In this document: one piece after another, positions 45,672 to 54,821 of the stretch
Layout of the letters: every line of letters begins with the position of its first letter
How positions within the stretch are numbered: the stretch's first letter is position 1
Source of the DNA: Siminovitchia terrae
GTDB taxonomy: Bacteria; Bacillota; Bacilli; Bacillales; Bacillaceae_C
Direction of reading: 5' to 3'
Length of the DNA: 64,000 bases
NCBI RefSeq assembly: GCF_003605405.2
Contig: NZ_QYTW02000003.1
Location: 62,001-126,000 of the forward strand
Notes under the pieces: model-generated
Told to the model about the DNA's origin: nothing
What the model saw: only the letters and a program-made list of their open reading frames with translations
Database searches by the model: none
Made by a program: the position numbers and the translations under genes

Positions 45672-46847
45672 TTATATTGAAGTCATAGTTTCTTCCTCGT
45701 ATGCTGACTGGAATAATTTCAAATAGTCATCGTACGTCAGTTTTCGTGAATTTGTGTTTGTGCATAAATGCTTGAATGCTCCTTCAGCGAGAAAGGGGAA
45801 GTCGTCCGGATTGACATCGCTTAAGCTGCTAAAGCTTGGTATCCCGATGTGATTTGCAAGCTCTTTTAATAAACGCACTCCTTCAAGTGCAGTTCCCTCA
45901 GGTGATTGTCCAGGCCTTGCGCCTAGTTTTAAAGCTATTTCCGCATGTTTTTCGGGATCGGAAGGAATATTATTTTCAAAAACATAAGGAAGGAAAATGG
46001 CATTTGCCACGCCGTGGGGCGTATCGTAAAGGCCTCCCAAGGGCTCGGCCATTGCATGAACCGCTCCAAGATCTGCATTGTCAAATGCCATACCTGCAAT
46101 CAGGCTGGCTACGAGCATATTTCTTCTTGCTTCCAGGTTATTTCCATTTTCTACAGCCTGTGGAAGATATTTTGCAATTAACTCAATTGAGTATAGACTT
46201 AGACCATCTGAAATCGGCTGTGAAATATTGCTTGTATATGCTTCAATTGCATGAGTTAGTGCATCCATTCCTGTTGCAGCTGTCAAGGAACGAGGCAAAG
46301 ACAGGGTTAATTCCGGATCTAAAATGGCAAGCTTTGGAGCTATTCTTATATCCAAAATAGCCTCTTTTTGTTTCGTGTCTGTATCTGTAATGACAGAACC
46401 TGTTGTAACCTCACTGCCGGTACCCGACGTGGTCGGAATACAGATCAGCGGAGTTATCTCCTGCTCAAGCAGATTTACCCCGTAACGCTCTCTGAGTTCC
46501 CCGCCATGTGTTAACAATGTACCGATTGCTTTTGCCGTATCCATTGAACTTCCTCCACCGAGACCAACCAATAGATCGATGTTCTTGTCTTTATATTGCT
46601 GATAGGCTTTTTGACAATCAACGTCTTTGGGGTTGGGGGTGACCTCGTCATATACAAGATAATGAATTCCTTCCTGGTCGAATGCACAAGTTACTTTTTC
46701 TAGAACACCGGTTTTCGCCAATCCCTTATCTGTAAGAATAAGGGCCATTGTTCCTCCAAGTTCTTTCGCTCTTTTTCCGACATGTTTAACAGTTCCGTTT
46801 CCAAATTCTATGGATGTAGGCAGATTGAATTGAAAGTTCCAAACCAT
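45672..46847 (-). CDS. Iron-containing (type III) alcohol dehydrogenase, GbsB-like
   Basis: 391 aa. [13 protein letters not shown] is the NAD-binding motif near residue 97; [19 protein letters not shown] and [14 protein letters not shown] are family signatures, and the iron ligands lie in DALTHAIE and [22 protein letters not shown] (His pair). Oxidises an amino- or choline-type alcohol to the aldehyde used by the next gene product. It precedes the aldehyde dehydrogenase and follows a permease gene on the same strand. Confidence 0.88.
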   Translation of the reverse strand: MVWNFQFNLPTSIEFGNGTVKHVGKRAKELGGTMALILTDKGLAKTGVLEKVTCAFDQEGIHYLVYDEVTPNPKDVDCQKAYQQYKDKNIDLLVGLGGGSSMDTAKAIGTLLTHGGELRERYGVNLLEQEITPLICIPTTSGTGSEVTTGSVITDTDTKQKEAILDIRIAPKLAILDPELTLSLPRSLTAATGMDALTHAIEAYTSNISQPISDGLSLYSIELIAKYLPQAVENGNNLEARRNMLVASLIAGMAFDNADLGAVHAMAEPLGGLYDTPHGVANAIFLPYVFENNIPSDPEKHAEIALKLGARPGQSPEGTALEGVRLLKELANHIGIPSFSSLSDVNPDDFPFLAEGAFKHLCTNTNSRKLTYDDYLKLFQSAYEEETMTSI

Positions 46848-47005
46848 GACTCTCTTCTCCTTTATGTTGTATTTTCAATACGAGGTTTTTTATTGGGAAT
46901 ATTCCATCTCTTGAACTTTTTCAAATTGATTCTAACCTTATCGGTTGGATGATCACCTCCCTAGAATATCGACATTCAATTCGTGCTTCACTTTTCTTGC
47001 TCTTA

Positions 47006-48349
47006 TCACGGTGTAGCTTTTTGGTCAAATTGAATTTCGGAAAGTTTTTTGTTAGACAGTTTAGTCAAATATATAAGGTAGACAAAGCCGCAGACCATCC
47101 AAACTCCCCCGATAATTAATGCTGAGGTTTCCAAGTTTGTCCACAACCAAAAAGTAAGTGATGCCCCGGTGAGCGGCAAACAAAGATACTTTACAAAGTC
47201 TTCTAAAGTAGAGCGCTTACAATTTCTGATAAAATAATGAGCAATCACTGATAGATTAACAGAGGTAAAAGCCATAAGCGCACCAAAGTTAATAAACTTT
47301 ATTACTTGTTCAAGAGTCAAAACGATGCCAATCATGGAAAATAAAGCAATGACAGTGATTGCCCGAGACGGCGTTTTAAATTTTGGATGCACATATCCAA
47401 ATACATTTTTCGGCAATACGGAATCCCTTCCCATGGCAAACAACACACGTGATGCACTCGTTGTTGCAGCAATGCCAGAAGTAAAATTTCCCATTAACAT
47501 GACAGCAATAAATAATGCTTTGAAAAAGTTTCCACCTATAATAGCTGCTATTTCAAGTGATGCAGAATCGGCATGCTTGAATGAAAACCCTGGAAGAACC
47601 AATTGTGAAAGATAGGAGGAAGTTATATATAAAAAACCGACAATGAGCAGCATAATAATAATTGCTCTAGGAATGGTTTTTTTGGGATCGACTGTTTCTT
47701 CAGACAAAGTAGTGAGCGAGTCGAAACCAAGAAAGCTAAAGCATAGGATAGCCGCCCCCGATAAAACGACCGGTATAGGAACATCAGGACTAAACAATGG
47801 CTTACTGGAAATGAGCGTCCCCGCTCCCACTCCTCCCAATAGGCTTTTGATGGATAATATGCAAAATAAACTAACAAACACTATCTGAGTGATTACAAAA
47901 ATTTTACTCATGAGAGCCGATATATTAATGCCTAAGATACTTGGGATCACAATAGAAGCAGTCCAAAGAATAATCCAGATAAAATGCGGAATTCCAGGAA
48001 GAACCACACTTAAATAGATTGTCGACATCAAGGCTGTAACTAAAGGTGTCAACATATAATCCAGCATGATTGTCCAGCCGACAATAAATCCTACGCCAGG
48101 ATGCATGGATTTTTGAGCAAAAGTATAGGCCGAGCCTGCAATAGGATATGCTTTTGCCATTTCTGCATAGCTGAGTGCTGTAGAAAATATGGCTAAAAAT
48201 GCAAGGATATATGCGCCGGTTATGACTCCATGTGAGGTAACAGTCGCTATTCCATACGTATTGAAAAACACTGCGGGGTTATTCCATGCAATCCCTAAAA
48301 TAACAACTTGAGATAGGGTTAATATTCTTGCAAGCTTTATTTTTTCCAT
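47006..48349 (-). CDS. PuuP-like amino acid/polyamine permease (APC superfamily)
   Basis: 447 aa with about 12 membrane helices. YPIAGSAYTFAQKSMHPGVGF, SGAAILCFSFLGFDSLTTLSEETVDPKKTIPRA and SRVLFAMGRDSVLPKNVFGYVHPKFKTPSRA all parallel the putrescine importer PuuP (sequence family blocks quoted in pieces). It is the intact paralogue of the truncated permease at 41509. Leader gene of the alcohol dehydrogenase/aldehyde dehydrogenase/agmatinase group; divergent from a MerR regulator. Confidence 0.82.
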   Translation of the reverse strand: MEKIKLARILTLSQVVILGIAWNNPAVFFNTYGIATVTSHGVITGAYILAFLAIFSTALSYAEMAKAYPIAGSAYTFAQKSMHPGVGFIVGWTIMLDYMLTPLVTALMSTIYLSVVLPGIPHFIWIILWTASIVIPSILGINISALMSKIFVITQIVFVSLFCILSIKSLLGGVGAGTLISSKPLFSPDVPIPVVLSGAAILCFSFLGFDSLTTLSEETVDPKKTIPRAIIIMLLIVGFLYITSSYLSQLVLPGFSFKHADSASLEIAAIIGGNFFKALFIAVMLMGNFTSGIAATTSASRVLFAMGRDSVLPKNVFGYVHPKFKTPSRAITVIALFSMIGIVLTLEQVIKFINFGALMAFTSVNLSVIAHYFIRNCKRSTLEDFVKYLCLPLTGASLTFWLWTNLETSALIIGGVWMVCGFVYLIYLTKLSNKKLSEIQFDQKATP

Positions 48350-48531
48350 TTAGATCCTCCTGTCTATTTGGTTCTTCACCCCTAATGCTCTAATACTTAC
48401 GTATTTTTCTCCTTTCCAAATCTCTCTTAAATTGAGAAAAATTCAGCTAATAATTGTCCATGTATTCTCTCCTTTTCAATTGGTATAATAATTCGGATGG
48501 TTTTAAAATTTCCTTATTTGAATTCTAAAGT

Positions 48532-48546
48532 TTTGTGTTACACAAA
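48532..48546. promoter_or_regulatory. Operator-like dyad between permease and MerR gene
   Basis: Perfect palindrome TTTGTGT-T-ACACAAA in the 255-bp divergent intergenic region, about 57 bp before the MerR start. A candidate binding site for that MerR protein. Confidence 0.45.
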
Positions 48547-48603
48547 TGTCAACAGTTATATTTCTTTTTTTGGAACAATAATTTTTCAAAGGGGATACAA
48601 TAA

Positions 48604-49434
48604 ATGAAAGAAAAATTAACTATTGGAGAAATGGCTAAACTAAGAAACTTAACTACTGAGACGCTACGACACTATGATCGAATTGATTTATTTAAACCGC
48701 AATATATTGATCCCCACTCGGGATATCGTTATTACTCTATCTATCAGTACGAGATTTTAGGCACCATCAAAGAATTGCGCCAGTTGGGTTTGAGTACCGA
48801 TGAAATTAAAGGCTACTTCGATGAAAGAAGTTTTAACAACTCCTTAGAATTACTTACATTCAAACATCTAGAACTTGTTTCAAAACTTAAAGAGTTAACT
48901 GACTTGGAAGAAAATATTAGAGAGAAAATTTCATACCTGAAGCAAGTTGAGAAAGATGATGAAGATAAAGAGGTAATATTTCGTAAGATAAAAAGCAGGA
49001 AGTTAATCACGTTAAATGAAAACATTAACAACAATCTACAACTTTGTTACGGTGTTATCAAGTTGGAGAATATGTTGAACGAAAAGGCGCCGATTTTGGC
49101 CAGCAATAGACTGGGCATTATCATTAAAGAAGAAGACCTTAGATTGCATAAATTTGAAGAACCGTCTGTTATTTTTATTGTTGCAAAAAACAAACAGAGG
49201 ATACCCAAAAAACACCAACGGACAGTTCCGGGTGGGCTGTTCGCGTGTATCCGTTATAATGGAGAATTACTTTGGAATCGAAGTGAAAGCTTAGCCAAGA
49301 TCCTTAACCACCTTGATAAACATGGGTATCGTATTAAAGGCGATGCACTGCAAATCATGTACGTAGATATTACAATTACAGACAAACCAAATGAGATTAA
49401 ATTCGAAATTCAAGTCCCCATTGAAAAAGTATGA
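48604..49434 (+). CDS. MerR-family regulator, BmrR/BltR-like
   Basis: 276 aa. The DNA-binding part reads LTIGEMAKLRNLTTETLRHYDRIDLFKP with YRYYSIYQYEILGTIKELRQLG following; then a dimer helix (KLKELTDLEENIREKISYLKQ) and a C-terminal GyrI-like ligand domain (GGLFACIRYNG, GYRIKGDALQIMYVD). Such proteins activate divergent promoters when an amphipathic or cationic ligand binds. The divergent permease operon suggests a polyamine-related ligand, which is inference. Confidence 0.85.
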   Translation: MKEKLTIGEMAKLRNLTTETLRHYDRIDLFKPQYIDPHSGYRYYSIYQYEILGTIKELRQLGLSTDEIKGYFDERSFNNSLELLTFKHLELVSKLKELTDLEENIREKISYLKQVEKDDEDKEVIFRKIKSRKLITLNENINNNLQLCYGVIKLENMLNEKAPILASNRLGIIIKEEDLRLHKFEEPSVIFIVAKNKQRIPKKHQRTVPGGLFACIRYNGELLWNRSESLAKILNHLDKHGYRIKGDALQIMYVDITITDKPNEIKFEIQVPIEKV

Positions 49435-49442
49435 AAAAAATG

Positions 49443-49480
49443 GGCCGTCCATCAGCTTCTATTTAATGGACGGCCTTAGT
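49443..49480. terminator. Hairpin after the MerR gene
   Basis: Perfect 10-bp stem GGCCGTCCAT/ATGGACGGCC with a 13-nt loop; the T-run is stronger on the minus side (seven A before it on +). Confidence 0.65.
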
Positions 49481-50033
49481 AAGGTATCTATTAAAGATAT
49501 ATCAGTCGTTTACTATAACGAACTCTCCTTTTCGTTCATTAGGTATTTCTTTAGGGAGTCTTTTTCTTACCTCTATCACTGACTTATATATTTAAAACGG
49601 GAATGCTCAATAAATCGCTGTATTTATTTCCTATAATTACAATATTGAGAAAATACTAACAGTGATACAGGTAAAAAGGATCCCTTTTTAGTACTTTTCG
49701 CCAAAATCTTATTTTTACTATGTGTATCATGCTAGTAGAAAAGATAATTACTGATTCAATAGCATATCTCAAAATTAAATATTCGCAGGTCGCATAAATT
49801 TATGATTCTTTAGGAGTAAGCGTCAAATATCCCACCTATTGGTTTGTAATAAAGTTTGATTAAAATGGATTCATACCTAGCAGATTTTAAGTATCGGATT
49901 TATAAAAAAGTTTGAACATTTTCCACCTATGTTTTCCTTAATCTCGCACTTCAATGGAATAACGAAATAAGGGCTTAGTCTTAAAATCGCTTATTGCTTG
50001 TGAACTATGTTAAAGGAGAATATACTACTCATT
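49481..50033. other. AT-rich intergenic stretch
   Basis: No gene supported. Contains a small AAAAAGG/CCTTTTT hairpin near 49675 and nothing else recognisable. Confidence 0.45.
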
Positions 50034-50799
50034 TTATCCCTTTCCATTGAGAATTTGCTGCATACATTTTTCACCCCTTGACACTCGAGTTTTGGATTGT
50101 TTGGGTGAGAATAATGAAGAATGTAAACTCTTTCCCGTCCCGGCGTCAATGCTTCAAAAGAAGTTTTCAAGGCAGGAATTTCTTCGAATTTATTTTGAAG
50201 TTCTTCAGGAATGAAATATTCTTCATGCTTTTTTAATTCCACTTTCAAACCGGCTTTTTCAACTTCAATGGCTTGATAAATATAGGCTTTCAAGATGGGT
50301 TTCATCTCGAGTATTTCTTGAGAAACGGTGAACCGAATCTGGCGCGCGCCTGTACATTCTCCGTTTGTTGGATTAGAATCCCATGGGCATCCTTTAACAA
50401 GGTACCTTTGTGAACAGGAGCGCACAATATTCTATCAAATGCGCCTTGGCGTATTTGCGCCCAGATTTTATCGAGCTCCGCTCGATAAATTCCCTCTAAA
50501 AATCTGTGGCATCCGCCGGAGGCTTTAACTTTATTCAGCCGGGGTTTGAACCCCCGCTGAATGGAATACCAACATGCATTCATCTCACCACTTGCAGAAG
50601 TGGGAGACTTCTGCTGAATGAAGTTAAATCCATGTATTAAAACTATGTTTTTTTCTCAAATATGTAACAAGTATGCATCCACTTAAATTCTTCGGTCAGC
50701 TCACAGTAAAGAACGATATTTCTCAAATTCTTATCTTCTTCCACTTTTTAGCTTTACTTAATATTTCATCAAACTTAGGTTCATACTACTATTTGTCAT
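50034..50799 (-). pseudogene. Decayed YdeI/OmpD-associated (DUF1801-type) gene split by repeat copy 11
   Basis: Read with several small frame corrections, the minus strand from ATG 50799 gives [117 protein letters not shown] and MQQILNGKG, in that order. This is a whole YdeI-family protein of about 195 codons. It is broken by at least four indels and by repeat copy 11, which sits exactly between GFK and EYC coding sequence. Not functional. Confidence 0.85.
50434..50623 (-). repeat. 190-bp structured repeat, copy 11 (inserted in the YdeI-like gene)
   Basis: Full-length. In the element sense the gene reads CATGGATTTAA, then the element CTTCATTC..ATTTGAT, then AGAATATTGTGCG. Removing 190 bp gives CAT GGA TTT AAA GAA TAT TGT, coding HGFKEYC as in intact homologues. 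No bases are duplicated or lost. Confidence 0.93.
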
Positions 50800-50847
50800 C
50801 AAGGAACAGTCCTCTTCAATTTTTCAATCCAGCATCTCCAACTAAAA

Positions 50848-52098
50848 TTAAGCAGTTATTTTTTGCGGGAAAATTTTACTCATTTTACTTAACAAAATAA
50901 ATAAAACCACAATGATTAATATAATCGGGGCTAACTCTTTCGGGAAAAATAGCATTAGAGCTAGTCCTACTAGTAAAGGTGTCTTTAAAATAGCGATCGA
51001 AGCACTACTACCTATAACAGCTACGATAAAGAGCATATCTAGTTGTGGAAATAAAGTAGCGATAGCGTAGCCTTGTAAAATGGAAGCAAATATAACTGGT
51101 AAAACATTTCCACCAATCCAACCTGACTTTAAACAAAACTCCATAAAAATCAGTTTTAAAACAGAACCCAAAATTAAAATAGTAATCGAAAGTGTCGGTA
51201 TTAAACTAGGTAAATCTCGCATAGAAAGTTGGCCGGAAAAGAGTAGATTAGGAGCGATTAAAGACATTAAACCAATACCAATACCACCGATAACAGCACT
51301 TAAAATTATTTTATTGTTCATTTTAGAAAAGAATTTATTCATTGCTATTTCCATAAGCTCATAAAGTTTACTAAACAAAGTGCCAAACAAAACAAAAGGA
51401 ATAAAAAGAAACAATTCATCCAACCCCCAACTACTTTCCCCTAACTTTGTCACAAAAGGGGGCTGATCTGATATTTTAATTAAAATCATAAACGTCACCA
51501 TACCGTTAACGATAAATAACATATATAATAATTTCTTAAATAAAAGCAGCTTTTTCTCCTTAGGAGCCCGATCAGGATTATAGGGAATAAGGTAGTTATG
51601 CGGTAAGGCTAATTTTTTCAGTCTAACTAACCAAGATTCCTTTTTCCATTCGTTGTAGGAAAAATAATAGTAACGCATTTTATCTCCCTGCCATACCGAT
51701 AACGCAATAACAGAACTTAATATGGCTGCTGCAGGACCTACACTTGCACCAAAGATTAAAATTAAAAAAGCAACTAAGAAATTGATATATATATATGAAT
51801 AGTCAATTCTTTGAGTTGTTTTTAATTCAACAATAGCATCATTAGCTGTTTTAGGTAGATTCCCCCACTTATACCTGCTAACACCTACTAAAACACCACC
51901 AAAAATACATAGTAATAATGTATAAATGGAGGGTACTTCGAATTTATTGGATATGTCAGTCCATAAAAAATCTGTCAAGCCATTAACTAAAATTAAAAAA
52001 ACAGAAGATATAAAACCGATTATCCCACTTAGAATTAAGCCATAAACAATTAATCCGATTATTTTAAAGTACTTCTCGGTCAAAATAAAATTCACCAC
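50848..52098 (-). CDS. ClC-family chloride channel/transporter-like protein
   Basis: 416 aa with about 10-11 hydrophobic helices. GASVGPAAAILSSVIALSVW corresponds to the GxEGP selectivity helix but lacks the gating Glu (Val instead), and GWIGGNVLPVIFASILQGYA matches the second GGxFxP region. A long basic cytoplasmic loop (RLKKLALPHNYLIPYNPDRA) divides the two halves. The missing Glu suggests channel-like rather than proton-coupled behaviour, if functional. No operon partner; starts beside a TnsA remnant. Confidence 0.78.
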   Translation of the reverse strand: MVNFILTEKYFKIIGLIVYGLILSGIIGFISSVFLILVNGLTDFLWTDISNKFEVPSIYTLLLCIFGGVLVGVSRYKWGNLPKTANDAIVELKTTQRIDYSYIYINFLVAFLILIFGASVGPAAAILSSVIALSVWQGDKMRYYYFSYNEWKKESWLVRLKKLALPHNYLIPYNPDRAPKEKKLLLFKKLLYMLFIVNGMVTFMILIKISDQPPFVTKLGESSWGLDELFLFIPFVLFGTLFSKLYELMEIAMNKFFSKMNNKIILSAVIGGIGIGLMSLIAPNLLFSGQLSMRDLPSLIPTLSITILILGSVLKLIFMEFCLKSGWIGGNVLPVIFASILQGYAIATLFPQLDMLFIVAVIGSSASIAILKTPLLVGLALMLFFPKELAPIILIIVVLFILLSKMSKIFPQKITA

Positions 52099-52266
52099 TT
52101 TTTAAATGTATATTAAACTCTCTCTAGTTGCATTAAGCAACTATATTCATTTGAAATACAAATAATTTTAATAATGTCGATATAACTATACTAGACTTTA
52201 CCATGAAAGGGCTAGTCATTTCCTATCTAAATTGCAGGTTTGGAATTTGTTTAAAAGCGCGCTTTA

Positions 52267-52522
52267 ATAGAAGAAACCCACCCGTTTTAAAAAAAGATTG
52301 ATCAAAATGCGGGGAGAGTTGATTTCAGTTAAAAAAGAATAGTTTTGTTCAAAATCTGATAAGAATTCATGCTGTCTTTTTTTATTCCTTTTAATCGTGT
52401 GGAGCGACCTTTTGAGGATATATCTTGAATCTTTAGCCACGTTTATGCTCTGCACCAATACCTAAACCTCGTCCTTCTTTAATCCACTTTTCCGTTATAG
52501 ATATTATTGTTCTTTTTGACAT
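52267..52522 (-). pseudogene. TnsA endonuclease N-terminal remnant (Tn7-like)
   Basis: From ATG 52522 the minus strand encodes MSKRTIISITEKWIKEGRGL then GIGAEHK, and after one frame shift IQDISSKGRSTRLKGI and KKRQHEFLSDFEQNYSFL. This is the N-terminal pattern of TnsA (KWIKEGRGxGxGxxYxPWLxxxDxxSxGRSxRxxGxKTxRxHxxLSDxE). The catalytic half is missing and there are at least two frameshifts. No TnsB, TnsC or TnsD was seen nearby. Confidence 0.65.
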
Positions 52523-52528
52523 AAAAAC

Positions 52529-52557
52529 ACCCTTTGGATAATCATATCCAAAGGGGT
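52529..52557 (-). terminator. Hairpin upstream of the TnsA remnant
   Basis: 12-bp stem CACCCTTTGGATA/TATCCAAAGGGG with a 4-nt loop, followed on the minus strand by TTTTT just before the TnsA ATG. Confidence 0.5.
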
Positions 52558-52905
52558 AAGACGGGAATTTCAAATCCTTCCTCCACAGCCTTAATAATTA
52601 AGCTATTTTTATTATAACTTCCTGTTCCACTTCCTTCATCCATTACCTTTGATCAAAATGGTTCTTTGCTTACCTCATTGATATAGTCATTTTATAAAAA
52701 AGTTTGATGATTTAATATGAAAATCCTAACAGCTTAATGGCATTCGAAGTTCATATCATGAAGTTTTTTGTGGACACTCAAGAGAACGTAAAATCGTGAT
52801 TTCATTTAATTAATTTGGTGAAATACCTAAGACGACAATTGATTAAAGCCTCTTGCGTATGCTCTTTTATGATTATTTCATACAAGTATAACTTTCCTGA
52901 CTATA

Positions 52906-54102
52906 TCAATCGACTTTTCGATAAGGAACCTCAACTCCTTCATCGATAAATAAATGATTAGCAACATCCATATAACTCATCGTATTACGTACCCAATAAT
53001 ATGACTCATCTATTTTAAAAAGTGGCATAGACAACTGATGCTCAAATGAAATCATAAATTGTACATCTTTTTCAATTGTAAATCTTGTGCCAAGTCCATC
53101 TGCTAATTCATATCGACCTGTAATATCCTCTTTATTAGTGAGTGGTAAAGTTTCTACATTTTTTGGTGCTTCTACAGCATATTGTTTTCCCATTAAGTAA
53201 TCCATAATTTCTTGTTCATATTTCGGAAACACTTCTTGATTCGTTGCTAACACAACCACTTCCTCTGTGTATATATTTATAAAGGCTTGTGCTGAGCAAC
53301 CAACCCATCCACCTGTATGACCAACCCACTCATTTTGAATGATAAAACCAAAACTATAATTCTCAGAGAGTTCTGTTGGTGTTAACATAAATTGTACAAT
53401 CTCTTTGCTAATGTACCGACCTTTTAAAAATGCTTTTAAAAACTTCGCCACCTCTGCCACTGTTGCATAAATACCACCGTCACCAAATCCATCATTATAT
53501 TTTTCAATTTCGTGTAAATATGGGTCATCAAGAACCTTTCTATATTGTTGCTCCTCATAATCAAACGTTTGACCATGAGCTTCCCATTGTTTTGTAGGTT
53601 GAGTTGTTGTATGGGTAAGATTTAATGGTTCTGCAATATATTGTTGTAAATACGTTTCATACGATAAACCGCTCACTTCCTCAATTATTTTTGCAAGCAA
53701 CACATAATTCGTATTACTATAAGACCAATGCTCATTTGGAGCATATTGTGGTAGCATTACTTCGATAAATGTTTCAATACTTATTGTTGAATCTTCTGCG
53801 ATATACTCTGGAATACCAGATGTGTGTGTAAGTAATTGTGCTACTGTTACTTCTGTAAAATGCGGTACCTTAAACCAACTTGTAATTTTATCTTCTAACC
53901 GTAACTGTCCTTTTTCGATTAGCTGGAACGTCATTACTGCTGTATACATTTTACTTAATGACGCCAAATTAAATTGTGTATTTTTGTTAATGAGCTGCTT
54001 CTTTTCGAGTTCTTGATAACCATGATAATACTGCTTAATTTGTCCGTTTTTTTCATAATACACTGCACCGTTAAACGCGATATTTTTAAGTAAACCCTCC
54101 AC
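52906..54102 (-). CDS. Serine hydrolase, class C beta-lactamase/DD-peptidase fold
   Basis: 398 aa, no signal peptide, so probably cytoplasmic. Active-site motifs in order: S48LSK (NLASLSKMYTAVMT), Y128SN (WSYSNTNYVLLAKIIEE) and HTGG (WVGHTGGWVG). LLTHTSGIPEY is also typical. A C-terminal beta-barrel-like domain of about 90 residues follows. Members act as esterases or D-amino-acid peptidases; penicillin resistance is less likely without export. It lies downstream of a MarR gene with operator-like dyads before each. Confidence 0.85.
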   Translation of the reverse strand: MEGLLKNIAFNGAVYYEKNGQIKQYYHGYQELEKKQLINKNTQFNLASLSKMYTAVMTFQLIEKGQLRLEDKITSWFKVPHFTEVTVAQLLTHTSGIPEYIAEDSTISIETFIEVMLPQYAPNEHWSYSNTNYVLLAKIIEEVSGLSYETYLQQYIAEPLNLTHTTTQPTKQWEAHGQTFDYEEQQYRKVLDDPYLHEIEKYNDGFGDGGIYATVAEVAKFLKAFLKGRYISKEIVQFMLTPTELSENYSFGFIIQNEWVGHTGGWVGCSAQAFINIYTEEVVVLATNQEVFPKYEQEIMDYLMGKQYAVEAPKNVETLPLTNKEDITGRYELADGLGTRFTIEKDVQFMISFEHQLSMPLFKIDESYYWVRNTMSYMDVANHLFIDEGVEVPYRKVD

Positions 54103-54129
54103 TTATTAACCCCCTAAATAAATTAGCTA

Positions 54130-54143
54130 TCTAACATATTAGA
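54130..54143. promoter_or_regulatory. MarR-type dyad before the serine hydrolase
   Basis: TCTAA-CATA-TTAGA between the MarR stop and the hydrolase start; the half-sites are those of the dyad at 54611 in the opposite arrangement. Confidence 0.4.
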
Positions 54144-54156
54144 CATGAAGAAATTT

Positions 54157-54591
54157 TTATAATTCCTTCATCGCAATCTCCCTTAACTTTCCTACAATGC
54201 GTTCTAATTCATCTAACTCATTTGATGAAAGTTTGCTGTAAATTTTATCTGCGATTTGCTGTTCTACATAATCTTGCTTCGAAAAATACTCCAATCCATT
54301 TTCATCTAACGTTATAAATACTTCACGTCGATTTTGTAGATTAATTTCTCGCCTGATATATTTATTCTTTTCCAATTTTGCTATTAATTGGCTAACTGCA
54401 CTAGAGCTAACATTCATTTCAATCGCAATTTCACCGACCGTAATACGTTTTGCTAAATACACAATATCTAATACGACCGCTTGTTGTGTTGTAATACCGC
54501 TATTTAAATAATGCTTATAATGTTTATATATCAAACGGTTTATTGTATATTCAGCTTCATTAATGGACTTGACCTGTTCATATAAAGACAA
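54157..54591 (-). CDS. MarR-family transcriptional regulator
   Basis: 144 aa. ITTQQAVVLDIVYLAKRITVGEIAIEMNVSSSAVSQLIAKLEKNKYI is the MarR winged helix-turn-helix (given here in sequence order, residues about 33-80), and REVFITLDENGLEY is the wing. It precedes the serine hydrolase with a 54-bp gap and likely represses both through the TTAGATATCTAA-type sites. Confidence 0.87.
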   Translation of the reverse strand: MSLYEQVKSINEAEYTINRLIYKHYKHYLNSGITTQQAVVLDIVYLAKRITVGEIAIEMNVSSSAVSQLIAKLEKNKYIRREINLQNRREVFITLDENGLEYFSKQDYVEQQIADKIYSKLSSNELDELERIVGKLREIAMKEL

Positions 54592-54610
54592 AAAACCACC
54601 CGCTAATATG

Positions 54611-54622
54611 TTAGATATCTAA
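54611..54622. promoter_or_regulatory. MarR operator candidate
   Basis: Perfect palindrome TTAGATATCTAA just upstream of the MarR gene, in an AT-rich promoter context. Confidence 0.5.
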
Positions 54623-54742
54623 TATATTATCAAGTGATCTGTCAAACGTCAATCTTCTATTTTGCGTACTTGTTTTGAAATGTTGATTTTTCCGTCAAAA
54701 TTCCGGTTCATCTTTATGTTAATCCAACACCTATTTGAACTA

Positions 54743-54786
54743 CTCCCACTTAACATCCTTATGGTATGGTCTGTTTGAAGTGGGAG
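54743..54786 (-). other. IS200/IS605 right-end hairpin (omega-RNA 3' region)
   Basis: CTCCCACTT/AAGTGGGAG 9-bp stem with a 26-nt loop, 36 bp after the TnpB stop. In TnpB elements the transposon right end is also the 3' part of the omega RNA. It shares TCTCCCACTTC with the 190-bp repeats. Confidence 0.5.
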
Positions 54787-54821
54787 ATTCCTAAGAACAC
54801 CTTCGTAACCGAAAGTTTTGA

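Noticed and set aside
449-50623. Repeats as a CRISPR array
   Set aside because: Units are about 190 bp, dispersed over 50 kb and not separated by uniform spacers; no cas genes.
449-50623. Repeats as classic MITEs with terminal inverted repeats
   Set aside because: Full copies do not have complementary ends; the 16-bp inverted repeat bounds only the right module, and the two gene insertions show no target duplication.
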